From Candidatus Sediminicultor sextus (lineage in GTDB: Bacteria > Atribacterota > Phoenicimicrobiia > Phoenicimicrobiales > Phoenicimicrobiaceae), in the NCBI GenBank assembly GCA_014894735.1, contig JADBKX010000159.1, forward strand, positions 1-6,469: a stretch of DNA of 6,469 nt, in the 5' to 3' direction. Below are positions 1 to 6,436 of the stretch, one piece after another. The notes under the pieces were generated by a model. That model ran no database searches. It saw only the letters and a program-made list of their open reading frames with translations, and was not told the origin of the DNA. Position numbers and translations under genes: made by a program. The first letter of the stretch is position 1, and the number at the start of each line of letters is the position of its first letter.

Positions 1-3
1 CAT
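1..3 (-). CDS. Start codon of a gene leaving the left edge (partial)
   Basis: On the minus strand a perfect AGGAGG (bases 8-13) is followed by AGAG and then ATG at bases 3-1. This is a strong Shine-Dalgarno/start pair at a slightly short spacing of four bases. It lies in the same orientation as, and 87 bases downstream of, the flavin oxidoreductase stop codon. Only the start codon is inside the window, so nothing can be said about the product. The existence of the gene is inferred from the ribosome binding site alone. Confidence 0.5.
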
Positions 4-55
4 CTCTCCTCCTAATTTTTTTTATAATAAATATTATCAGGAAGTTTTCAGGAAA

Positions 56-85
56 ATAAGATAAGAAAAGATAAGATAAGAAAAA
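56..85. repeat. Pentanucleotide tandem repeat (ATAAG)n
   Basis: Bases 56-80 read as five 5-base units: ATAAG, ATAAG, AAAAG, ATAAG, ATAAG, followed by AAAAA. On the minus (coding) strand this is a pyrimidine-rich CTTAT repeat just after the stop codon of the flavin oxidoreductase and before the next gene's ribosome binding site. It has no hairpin, so it is not a classical terminator. It is probably a simple-sequence tract prone to slippage; a role is not evident. Confidence 0.6.
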
Positions 86-90
86 TTAAT

Positions 91-1194
91 CTATCTTTGA
101 TTTTCTACTACGCAATATATACCCTTTCCGGCTCTTGTTGGCACAAAACACTTATTGCAAGAGATGCAGGTAGCTCTTTTGATATCACCTTCCTGCCAGC
201 GTTTAATCAGATCTGGTTCTCTAATTAAAGGACGGCATAGTGAAATATAATCTGCTAAATCTTTTTCTAACAGCTCCTTTGCCACCTCGTAAGAGCGGAT
301 CCCCCCGACCAAGATTAAGGGAACAGACATTTTTTTCTTATATAATTTTGCGGCATCACGATAGTAAACCTCTTTTTCCTTAGAGTCAATCTTACTTACT
401 CTGGAAGAGGAATACTTGCTTATCTTAAGGCTTGTTCCCCCACTTAACTCAATAGCATCAATGCCTGCTGATTCAAGCATTGCGGATACCTGCATCATTT
501 CAGATTGGGCAAAGCCACCTTCTATAAAGTCATCAGAATTTATTTTAATGAGAATAGCAAATTGCTTGCCCAATTCAGACCTAATGGCCTGAAGAATTTC
601 CAAAATGAGGCGAGCCCTATTTTCAATACTTCCCCCGTATTCATCTTCTCTTCTATTAAAAAATGGAGAAAGGAACTGGCTAAGTAGATATCCATGAGCC
701 CCATGAAGTTGGACCCCATCAAAACCTGCTTTTTTTGCCCTCACCGCCGCCATTTTAAAATCTTCGGTCATCTTTAAGATTTCACTTGTAGTTATTTCTC
801 TACAACTTAGAACATCTTTTATCTTCAAGGAAGAAGGTCCAAAAGGTTGACTTTTAATTAATTTGGCTGAAGCTCGGCCTCCCGCATGGGCGATTTGCAT
901 AATAATCTTACTGCCTTCTCTATGAACCTTTTCAACTATTTTAATATAGCTGGAAATAAGCTGGTCGCTATAAATGCCTAATTGTCTTATCCCTGCCTGT
1001 CCGTTTTTATTAATATAGACGTGGCTGGTGATAATCAGTCCTACCTGACCTTTGGCCAGTTCTAACATCATATCGGCAATCTTCCCACTACAGGAACCAT
1101 CAGGATTTGCCAATCCTTCCCAGGTTGCACTACGGACAAATCTATTTTTCAATTCCATCTGATTAATCTTTGCTTTATCAAACAATTTATTCAT
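91..1194 (-). CDS. Old yellow enzyme family NADH:flavin oxidoreductase
   Basis: This is a 367-residue FMN-dependent TIM-barrel oxidoreductase of the old yellow enzyme/2,4-dienoyl-CoA reductase N-domain family, which typically reduces activated C=C bonds of enals, enones or enoyl-CoAs using NAD(P)H. Family marks seen: KNRFVRSAT near residues 16-24; QIAHAGGR (100-107); HGAHGYLLSQFLSP (164-177) with the paired substrate-binding histidines H164/H167 and the likely proton donor Y169; the NRREDEYGGSIENR stretch (180-193); and GGIRS (297-301) plus RPLIREPDL (321-329) near the FMN phosphate site. The protein ends shortly after a cysteine cluster, C343, C346, C349 and C361. This resembles the [4Fe-4S] site of larger relatives, but the FAD/NAD domain that follows there is absent. 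The start is supported by AGGGAGAG upstream. Substrate is unknown, and a 169-base spacer separates it from the malY-like gene. Cytoplasmic; family is certain, reaction is not. Confidence 0.93.
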   Translation of the reverse strand: MNKLFDKAKINQMELKNRFVRSATWEGLANPDGSCSGKIADMMLELAKGQVGLIITSHVYINKNGQAGIRQLGIYSDQLISSYIKIVEKVHREGSKIIMQIAHAGGRASAKLIKSQPFGPSSLKIKDVLSCREITTSEILKMTEDFKMAAVRAKKAGFDGVQLHGAHGYLLSQFLSPFFNRREDEYGGSIENRARLILEILQAIRSELGKQFAILIKINSDDFIEGGFAQSEMMQVSAMLESAGIDAIELSGGTSLKISKYSSSRVSKIDSKEKEVYYRDAAKLYKKKMSVPLILVGGIRSYEVAKELLEKDLADYISLCRPLIREPDLIKRWQEGDIKRATCISCNKCFVPTRAGKGIYCVVENQR

Positions 1195-1242
1195 TAATGT
1201 TCTCTCCCTTGCTGTTTAAATAATTTCTAATAAGAATTATTT

Positions 1243-1248
1243 ATTATA
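1243..1248 (-). promoter_or_regulatory. Possible -10 element upstream of the flavin oxidoreductase
   Basis: The minus strand reads TATAAT here, within the AT-rich part of the spacer and about 49 bases before the oxidoreductase start codon. This would give a 5' leader of roughly 40 bases. No convincing TTGACA-like -35 box lies 16-18 bases upstream (ATACCA at best), and chance matches are common in such AT-rich DNA, so the call rests only on the perfect hexamer and its position. Confidence 0.3.
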
Positions 1249-1313
1249 TCTTATCTAAAACCTTCTGGTATAAATCCCGAAATGTAAGATTTTTCATAAA
1301 CTATTTTCCATGT

Positions 1314-1360
1314 CCTGCCAGGTACTCTCCTAGAGAATCGATGTCCCCTGGTAGGTTTTT
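1314..1360 (+). repeat. Intergenic stem-loop with T-run, downstream of malY-like gene
   Basis: CCTGCCAGG (1314-1322) pairs with CCTGGTAGG (1347-1355): a 9-bp stem with one G-T wobble when read on the plus strand, followed directly by TTTTT (1356-1360). The 24-base loop holds a small nested hairpin, TCTC-CTA-GAGA. On the minus strand, where the genes lie, the wobble becomes an A-C mismatch and no T-run follows. It therefore looks like a plus-strand terminator or a REP-like palindrome rather than the terminator of the malY-like gene. It shares GTCCCCT (1343-1349) with the stem-loop at 2579-2621. Confidence 0.5.
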
Positions 1361-1363
1361 GCA

Positions 1364-2539
1364 CTACATACTATTTACTGCTCTTTCTATTCTCTTTAAA
1401 CCTTCCTCAAGAAAAGAACGGGGACAGGCGATATTAATTCTCATAAAGCCCTTTCCTTCAGTGCCAAACCAATATCCATCATCAAGAGCTACTCTGGCTT
1501 TTTTAATCATAAAATTATTTAAATCCTTGGTATTTAATCCTAATTGCCGGCAATCCAGCCAGATCAAATAAGTTCCTTCCGGTTTTATAACTTTTATTTT
1601 TGGAATTCTTTCTCTAAAATATTTCATCAAAAATTCTAAATTTTCATTTAGGTAAGGCAATAATTGTTCAAGCCATTCTTCTCCATACCTATAGGCAGCT
1701 TCTAAAGCCACAAGTCCAAAAACATTATTCTCGTCAAGGGCTAAACCATCTAAGATATTATTATAGATTTTGTAATATTTTTTATTAGGAATAATGATGG
1801 TAGAAGTCTGAAGCCCTGCTAAATTAAAAGTTTTGCTCGGTGCAGTGCAGGTAATTGAATTATGAGCAAATGCCGGTGAAATTGTAGCAAAAGGTGTATG
1901 TTTGTGCCCTTCAAATAAAATATCAGCATGGATTTCATCAGAAACAACGATAATATTATGTTTTAAACAAATTTCTCCCAGTATAATAAGCTCTTCTTTC
2001 TGCCATACCCTCCCCACCGGATTATGCGGACTGCATAATATTAATAACTTTACCCGGGGGTCATCAACCTTTCTTTCTAAATCCTCCCAATCCATAAAAT
2101 ATTTTTTATTACTAAGTTTTAAGGGATTATTCACTACATGGCAGCCATTATTTTCTATTACTCGAAAAAAAGGATAATAAACCGGCGGTTGAACGACAAC
2201 CTTATCACCGGCTTGAGTAAATGCTCTGATAATAAAACTTAAGGCAGGAACGACTCCCGGACTAAAAGCCAGCCAATCTTTTTTTACTTTCCAATTATGT
2301 CTTCTCTCCATCCATTCAATTATTGCCTGGTAATAGGAATCCGGCCTCGAGGTATAGCCATAAATACCGTGTTCGGTGGCTTTTTTTATAGCTTCAATTA
2401 CCGGTTTCGGTGACCTAAACTCCATATCGGCAACCCACATAGGGAGTGCATCTTTGGCTCCAAAAGTTGTTTCCAGTTCATCCCACTTTACAGAATGATA
2501 GTTAGTGCGGTCAATAACCTCATCAAAGTCATACTTCAT
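1364..2539 (-). CDS. MalY/PatB-type PLP-dependent C-S lyase/aminotransferase
   Basis: This 391-residue fold-type I PLP enzyme resembles MalY/PatB, which cleave cystathionine or cysteine (beta C-S lyase, EC 4.4.1.13: cystathionine to homocysteine, pyruvate and ammonia) and which annotators often label simply class I/II aminotransferase. Visible marks: the N-terminal MWVADMEF (34-41), typical of this subgroup; GIYGYTSRP (58-66); PHNPVGRVW (171-179) with N173; SDEIHADI (200-207) with D201, which binds the PLP nitrogen; APSKTFNLAG (233-242) with Schiff-base lysine K236; and FMRINIACP (365-373) with the carboxylate-binding R367. Length is normal for the family. The frame is open 15 bases further upstream to a TTG, but those codons are the ribosome binding site, so the ATG at 2537-2539 is chosen. 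Cytoplasmic. It may act in methionine/cysteine metabolism or sulfide release. No sulfur-metabolism neighbour confirms the substrate. Confidence 0.92.
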   Translation of the reverse strand: MKYDFDEVIDRTNYHSVKWDELETTFGAKDALPMWVADMEFRSPKPVIEAIKKATEHGIYGYTSRPDSYYQAIIEWMERRHNWKVKKDWLAFSPGVVPALSFIIRAFTQAGDKVVVQPPVYYPFFRVIENNGCHVVNNPLKLSNKKYFMDWEDLERKVDDPRVKLLILCSPHNPVGRVWQKEELIILGEICLKHNIIVVSDEIHADILFEGHKHTPFATISPAFAHNSITCTAPSKTFNLAGLQTSTIIIPNKKYYKIYNNILDGLALDENNVFGLVALEAAYRYGEEWLEQLLPYLNENLEFLMKYFRERIPKIKVIKPEGTYLIWLDCRQLGLNTKDLNNFMIKKARVALDDGYWFGTEGKGFMRINIACPRSFLEEGLKRIERAVNSM

Positions 2540-2545
2540 CACATT

Positions 2546-2552
2546 TCTCCTC
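2546..2552 (-). promoter_or_regulatory. Ribosome binding site fixing the malY-like start
   Basis: The minus strand reads GAGGAGA here, with seven bases between GAGGAG and the ATG at 2537-2539. Because this site overlaps the five codons that would precede the ATG if translation began at the upstream TTG (2552-2554), it decides the start in favour of the internal ATG, giving a protein beginning MKYDFDEV. Confidence 0.75.
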
Positions 2553-2578
2553 AAGTAATATATTTTTTAAATGTTGGT

Positions 2579-2621
2579 AAGGGGACAACACCTTTTTAAC
2601 CTATAAAAAAGTCCCCTTTTT
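2579..2621 (+). repeat. Nested stem-loop between hcp and the malY-like gene
   Basis: AAGGGGAC (2579-2586) and GTCCCCTT (2611-2618) are perfect 8-bp inverted arms, followed on the plus strand by further T's (2619-2621). Inside, TTTTTA (2593-2598) pairs with TAAAAA (2604-2609), giving a second stem. Read on the minus strand the outer stem is followed by ACCAAC, not a T-run, so it is a poor terminator for hcp. It could be a plus-strand terminator that blocks antisense transcription, or a dispersed GGGGAC-type palindrome such as a REP element. Confidence 0.55.
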
Positions 2622-2640
2622 CCTTTACGTTTAACTTTTA

Positions 2641-4296
2641 CTATACACCTAAGAATATCTTGAGGTCATTCTGCACATCGGTTATTCCGGCGATGCCAAA
2701 TTTCTCTACCAGAACTTTGACCACGTTGGGTGATAAAAATGCCGGCAAGGTTGGACCTAAATGGATATTCTTTACTCCCAGATAGAGTAAAGCCAATAAG
2801 ACTATTACCGCTTTTTGCTCATACCAGGCTATATTGTAGGAGATAGGAAGTTTGTTTATATCATCCAAACCGAATACTTCTTTTAATTTTAGAGCAATCA
2901 CTGCCAGAGAATAGGAATCATTACACTGACCAGCATCTAAGACTCTGGGGATACCCCCTATATCGCCTAAATCAAGTTTATTATATCTGTATTTAGCACA
3001 TCCGGCAGTTAATATGATGGTATCTTTGGGTAAAGCCCGTGCAAATTCTGTATAATATTCACGATTTTTCATTCTGCCGTCACAACCGGCCATAACAAAG
3101 AATCTCTTTATAACCCCGGATTTTACGGCTTCAACTACCTTATCAGCCAGCCCGATTACCGTATGGTGAGCAAATCCTCCAATAATCTCTCCCTTTTCTA
3201 TCTCTACCGGTGGTTTGCATTTTTTGGCATGAGCTATCATTTTGGAGAAATCTTTTTCTTTCCCTTCTTCTGCTTCCGGAATATGTTTTACTCCGGGAAA
3301 TCCCACAGTACCGGTGGTGTAAACCCTGTCTTTATAAGAATCTTTAGGGGGAACAATACAGTTAGTGGTAAAGAGAACCGGTCCATTAAAGCTCTCCATC
3401 TCTTCTTTCTGTTTCCACCAGGAGTTCCCATAGTTACCTACCAAATGGGAATACTTTTTAAAGGCCGGATAATAGTTGGCAGGGAGCATCTCACCATGAG
3501 TGTATACATCTACTCCGCTCCCCTCAGTCTGTTTCAAGAGTTCTTCCATATCCTTTAAGTCATGGCCGCTGATGAGAATTGCCGGATTATTTCTGACTCC
3601 GATATTTACTTTGGTTATCTCCGGATTGCCATAACTGGAGGTGTTGGCTTTGTCCAGTAAGCCCATAGCCTCTACTCCAAATTTACCACACTCTAAGACC
3701 AAGCCAACCAAATCATCGGCAGAGAGGCTATCGTCGGTGATAGCAGTTAGAGCTTTTTCGATGAATTCAATTATCTTTTCATTTTCATATCCCAGATTCC
3801 GAGCATGAACAGTATAGGCTGCTATCCCCTTCACGCCATAAGTGATAAGCTCTCTTAGAGATCTGACATCCTCATTTTTAGTATTTAAAACTCCTACTTC
3901 TCTGGCCTTCTCTTCAAATTCTTCTTCGGTATTAGCTTGCCAGGTTGCTGCCTCGGGAACTTTATCTCCGACAGCTCCTCCGGCTTTTTCCAACATCTCT
4001 TTCGCTTCATTTTTTAATTTTAACCCTTTTCTAATCCAGACTACAAAATCGCTTCGGTCAAAATTTACATTGGTAATAGTAGAAAACAGACTGTCTAAGA
4101 GAAATTTATCTGCTTCCTCGGAAATTGCTCCCAGTTTCCTGAGCTTTGAACTGTAAAATGATATTCCTTTTAGCAGATAGATCAATAAATCTTGCAATCG
4201 GGCTATATCATCTGCCTTTCCGCAAAGACCCCGAATAGTACACCCGCTTCCTTTTGCTGTCTCCTGACATTGGTAACAAAACATTTTATCGGTCAT
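2641..4296 (-). CDS. hcp: Hydroxylamine reductase / hybrid cluster protein (class I)
   Basis: This 551-residue Hcp (prismane protein) reduces hydroxylamine to ammonia in vitro. Its physiological role in studied bacteria is anaerobic NO reduction and protection from nitrosative stress in the cytoplasm. The N-terminal [4Fe-4S] ligands are C7, C10, C19 and C25 (C-X2-C-X8-C-X5-C, the class I pattern of Desulfovibrio, unlike the E. coli class II site). All hybrid-cluster ligands are present: H245, E269, C313, C405, C433, C458 and E493, with K495 beside them. Long stretches match my memory of the D. vulgaris protein, for example TEGSGVDVYTHGEMLPANYY (257-276) and the region from 430 to 478. The start follows AAAGGAGG with eight bases spacing; a second ATG four codons in lacks a site at proper distance. 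No hcr reductase gene is in the window. A 93-base AT-rich spacer separates it from the beta-barrel gene, so it probably has its own promoter, though no clear HcpR/FNR-type palindrome was found. Confidence 0.98.
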   Translation of the reverse strand: MTDKMFCYQCQETAKGSGCTIRGLCGKADDIARLQDLLIYLLKGISFYSSKLRKLGAISEEADKFLLDSLFSTITNVNFDRSDFVVWIRKGLKLKNEAKEMLEKAGGAVGDKVPEAATWQANTEEEFEEKAREVGVLNTKNEDVRSLRELITYGVKGIAAYTVHARNLGYENEKIIEFIEKALTAITDDSLSADDLVGLVLECGKFGVEAMGLLDKANTSSYGNPEITKVNIGVRNNPAILISGHDLKDMEELLKQTEGSGVDVYTHGEMLPANYYPAFKKYSHLVGNYGNSWWKQKEEMESFNGPVLFTTNCIVPPKDSYKDRVYTTGTVGFPGVKHIPEAEEGKEKDFSKMIAHAKKCKPPVEIEKGEIIGGFAHHTVIGLADKVVEAVKSGVIKRFFVMAGCDGRMKNREYYTEFARALPKDTIILTAGCAKYRYNKLDLGDIGGIPRVLDAGQCNDSYSLAVIALKLKEVFGLDDINKLPISYNIAWYEQKAVIVLLALLYLGVKNIHLGPTLPAFLSPNVVKVLVEKFGIAGITDVQNDLKIFLGV

Positions 4297-4389
4297 GTTA
4301 AGATCCTCCTTTAATTTTTACTTTTTTCTTTTTTGTCATGCTTTATGGAGGCTTTGAGTAAATTTTAGCCATTTAAGTATAAGGTTTTT

Positions 4390-5499
4390 TTAAAAAGAAT
4401 AAGTGAAACCGATACTAATAATTCCTTTAGGCCTCTGTTGAACTCCCTCGGAAACATTTGGTCCAAAGATAGTGTCTTCTTTACCAAAATAAATCGCGGT
4501 ACTCAGGTTAAAACTTAGATTATTGTTTAATTGACTACTATATCCGGGCATAACAATGATGCTCCCGTCATTCAAGCTGGAAATTACCATCAAACTAATT
4601 TGAGAAAATTCATCGATTTCATAATTTGCCATACCCAAAATCAACCCAATATTTTCATTCAAATTATTGATGACGTTTCCTGTAAAAAAAGAGCCTAAAA
4701 TAGAGGACAGATTATTTTTTTTTATAGATAAATATTCCAACTGAAAATAGATCTTATTCCCCGCTTCAAAGAAATAACTATAATCACCCCCGATTAGATA
4801 AGCTAAATTACCATTATCATTATCTTTGAAATAATATCCCAGGGCTCCATATACTCCCAACGGTCCCAAATCTCCTTTTGCGGTAAAACCTATTCTCTGG
4901 TTGACCGGGATAATAGTCCCCATAAAATCTATTTCTGGTTCCCGGACATAATTCAGGGTAAGGTCATATCCTCCAATCATGGTTCTGCCCCTCAAGCCCC
5001 ATTTAATATCCTGGCTGGCTTCAGGAAAAGCAGCAACCAATGATACACTTGAATTCCAATTCAGAGGGACATAGGCCTCTATCGCATCCTGGTATTTACC
5101 CCCGGTCTCTTCATCCATTACCATTGCCCCCAAAGTAAAATCAACCGGATCGAGCATCGAACCGAAAGACCAGGAAATGGGCTGACGACCCAGGGTGAGA
5201 TATAATTTGTCAAATTCATGTTTAAGATAAAGTTTTTTGATTAAATAATCAAATCCTCCACTCATAGGATTGTTAAATAAATATATCTCGAATTTAGCCT
5301 GGGTATTATTAAAGGCCGGCAAGAATAATTCCAAATCCAAACTTTCCTGAAGAAAAGCGGAAATACTTCCTTCATTATCGATGATACTTATTAGAGAAGC
5401 GGCGAGCTCACCGCCAATATCTACCTTGGCAGAAATTGAAATTGACCCTAAGAGGAAAAGGATTAAAAATAAAATGGTAATGCTAAAATATTTTTTCAT
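4390..5499 (-). CDS. Secreted outer-membrane beta-barrel (porin-like) protein
   Basis: This 369-residue protein is not assignable to a named family with certainty, but has clear outer-membrane traits. It begins MKKYF with a 20-residue hydrophobic segment and a probable signal peptidase I cut after A24 (SISA-K). The rest is alternating polar/hydrophobic strands with aromatic residues and Gly/Asn/Asp-rich turns, and it ends FTYSF: the terminal phenylalanine is the beta-signal read by the BAM machinery. The motif LGRQPISWSFGSMLDPVDF (103-121) resembles the G-R/K-Q-x-I-x-W-G...P-x-D signature of DUF1302-like and other alginate/phosphate-porin-like barrels. The frame extends 11 codons upstream to a TTG without a ribosome binding site; the first ATG has a weak AAGGA about 13 bases before it. 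It lies 52 bases after the LolA-like gene with no terminator between, so the two are very likely co-transcribed. It may be the outer-membrane partner of that carrier. Confidence 0.85.
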   Translation of the reverse strand: MKKYFSITILFLILFLLGSISISAKVDIGGELAASLISIIDNEGSISAFLQESLDLELFLPAFNNTQAKFEIYLFNNPMSGGFDYLIKKLYLKHEFDKLYLTLGRQPISWSFGSMLDPVDFTLGAMVMDEETGGKYQDAIEAYVPLNWNSSVSLVAAFPEASQDIKWGLRGRTMIGGYDLTLNYVREPEIDFMGTIIPVNQRIGFTAKGDLGPLGVYGALGYYFKDNDNGNLAYLIGGDYSYFFEAGNKIYFQLEYLSIKKNNLSSILGSFFTGNVINNLNENIGLILGMANYEIDEFSQISLMVISSLNDGSIIVMPGYSSQLNNNLSFNLSTAIYFGKEDTIFGPNVSEGVQQRPKGIISIGFTYSF

Positions 5500-5551
5500 A
5501 ATTAATTTGATTTCCTTAACTTTAAAATTCAAAACTATTTTTGTGTGTTTT

Positions 5552-6307
5552 TTATCTTAAATTCTGCAAACTAAATGTACCTTCGGGAATTTCCGGATTA
5601 AAATCGATCTGAACAATTTTAAATCCGGTGTAAGTATCTTTCCTTAGTTTATTCTCCATAACCGAATCAATAGGAATCCATCGACCTTCAATCTCCTGCA
5701 CTTCATTTACTTTGGTTTCTTTTAGTAAGCGTCCACTTTGAGTATATAATTCTTCTTTGAGTCCGATAAATCTCTCTTTGTCTACCCAGCTTACTCGACG
5801 ATAATAGGAGACTTTAACGCCTTCCCTGGCTACACCTTCCAATACATAACAGGGACGGCCATCAATTTCTTCTTCGCCGATAATTTTAAAATCGTATAGA
5901 TCGGTTAATTTATCTGATTCCATTATATCTTGATAGGAAAAATCACTTCCCATCATCCCCTGATTTAACATATGACCGGAAATTTTAATTATTTCTTCGG
6001 CATCAGGAAAAAACATCCATAGGTCATCTTCTCTCTTAAGAAATTTTGTGTCTCTATCTTGCGGATTGGTAAATTCAACTAAAGAATTTTTCTTATCACT
6101 CAAGGCAATCATAGTTTTGGTTATTTTACGACCACCGCTAACAATAATCATCTCTGCCTCTATTCGAACTGAATCAAAATATTCATTGCTATCTCTCTTA
6201 TTAATTATCTCTTCAGCAGTCATCTCCGCAGCAGCAATTACCATTAAACTTGAAAATAAAATCAATATTATTATTCCTATCAGTAAAAACCCTTTAACTT
6301 TTCGCAT
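5552..6307 (-). CDS. LolA-like outer membrane lipoprotein-sorting protein
   Basis: This 251-residue periplasmic protein belongs to the LolA-like family typified by treponemal TP0789, usually annotated outer membrane lipoprotein-sorting protein. It has a signal peptide: MRKVK, hydrophobic residues 7-26, and an AAA cleavage site before E28. There is no lipobox cysteine, so the mature form should be soluble. Family marks in the mature part: EFTNPQDRDTKFL (78-90), DLWMFFPDAEEI (95-106), the MGSDFSYQDI hallmark (119-128), YYRRVSWVDKERF (168-180) and the terminal FSLQNLR (245-251). These build the half-barrel that shields acyl chains of lipoproteins or lipids in LolA relatives. The start is supported by AAAGGAGAG eight bases upstream. 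It sits between a probable FtsX-type permease and a beta-barrel gene, consistent with carrying a hydrophobic cargo across the periplasm. The cargo is unknown; a true LolA role is not shown. Confidence 0.92.
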   Translation of the reverse strand: MRKVKGFLLIGIIILILFSSLMVIAAAEMTAEEIINKRDSNEYFDSVRIEAEMIIVSGGRKITKTMIALSDKKNSLVEFTNPQDRDTKFLKREDDLWMFFPDAEEIIKISGHMLNQGMMGSDFSYQDIMESDKLTDLYDFKIIGEEEIDGRPCYVLEGVAREGVKVSYYRRVSWVDKERFIGLKEELYTQSGRLLKETKVNEVQEIEGRWIPIDSVMENKLRKDTYTGFKIVQIDFNPEIPEGTFSLQNLR

Positions 6308-6345
6308 TCTTAACTCTCCTTTCGTTTTTTCACCCCCACCTTAAT

Positions 6346-6366
6346 CCTCTCCCCTCAAGGGGGAGG
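6346..6366. repeat. GC-rich palindrome in the permease/LolA-like spacer
   Basis: CCTC-T-CCCC (6346-6354) pairs with GGGGGAGG (6359-6366): eight base pairs, one bulged T and a TCAA loop. It stands out against AT-rich surroundings. On the minus strand no T-run follows, so it is a poor terminator for the upstream permease and may be an mRNA-stabilising hairpin or a REP-like dispersed element. The preceding CACCCCCACCTTAATCCTC looks like part of the same unit, judging by similar intergenic sequences I recall in other bacterial genomes. Confidence 0.55.
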
Positions 6367-6390
6367 AAAGAAGGTCTGCCCCTACTACTT

Positions 6391-6416
6391 ACGACTATTC
6401 ACTATTCACTAACGAC
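6391..6416. repeat. Tandem heptamer ACTATTC bracketed by ACGAC
   Basis: ACTATTC occurs at 6394-6400 and 6401-6407, followed by a partial third copy, ACTA (6408-6411). ACGAC lies on both sides (6391-6395 and 6412-6416). The block sits between the permease stop codon and the palindrome at 6346-6366. It has no coding potential and appears to be part of an intergenic repeat cluster. Confidence 0.6.
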
Positions 6417-6436
6417 CATTTCCTGCACGCTCTACG

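Noticed and set aside
1219..1240. Imperfect dyad AATTTCT-AAT-AAGAATT near the putative oxidoreductase promoter
   Set aside because: The arms do not match without mismatches or bulges, and such AT-only dyads are expected by chance in this spacer.
1341..1571. Plus-strand open frame starting in the spacer and running into the malY-like gene
   Set aside because: Its first codons overlap the stem-loop and the rest is the reverse complement of conserved aminotransferase codons; there is no Shine-Dalgarno sequence.
2579..2621. Intrinsic terminator of hcp
   Set aside because: In the hcp direction the GC-rich stem is followed by ACCAAC instead of a T-run; the T's lie on the opposite strand side.
3163..3558. 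Open frame of about 130 codons on the plus strand
   Set aside because: It is wholly antisense to the highly conserved hcp gene, with low-complexity Phe/Ser-rich translation, no family resemblance and no convincing ribosome binding site.
4297..4389. Possible HcpR/FNR-type operator upstream of hcp
   Set aside because: No TTGAC-N4-GTCAA-like or TTGTGA-N6-TCACAA-like palindrome is present. GCTTT occurs twice but as a direct repeat, and no good -35/-10 pair could be placed.
6048..6344. Plus-strand frame with hydrophobic translation opposite the LolA-like gene
   Set aside because: The hydrophobic stretch is a mirror of the signal peptide codons, and it overlaps a well-supported gene with a proper ribosome binding site.
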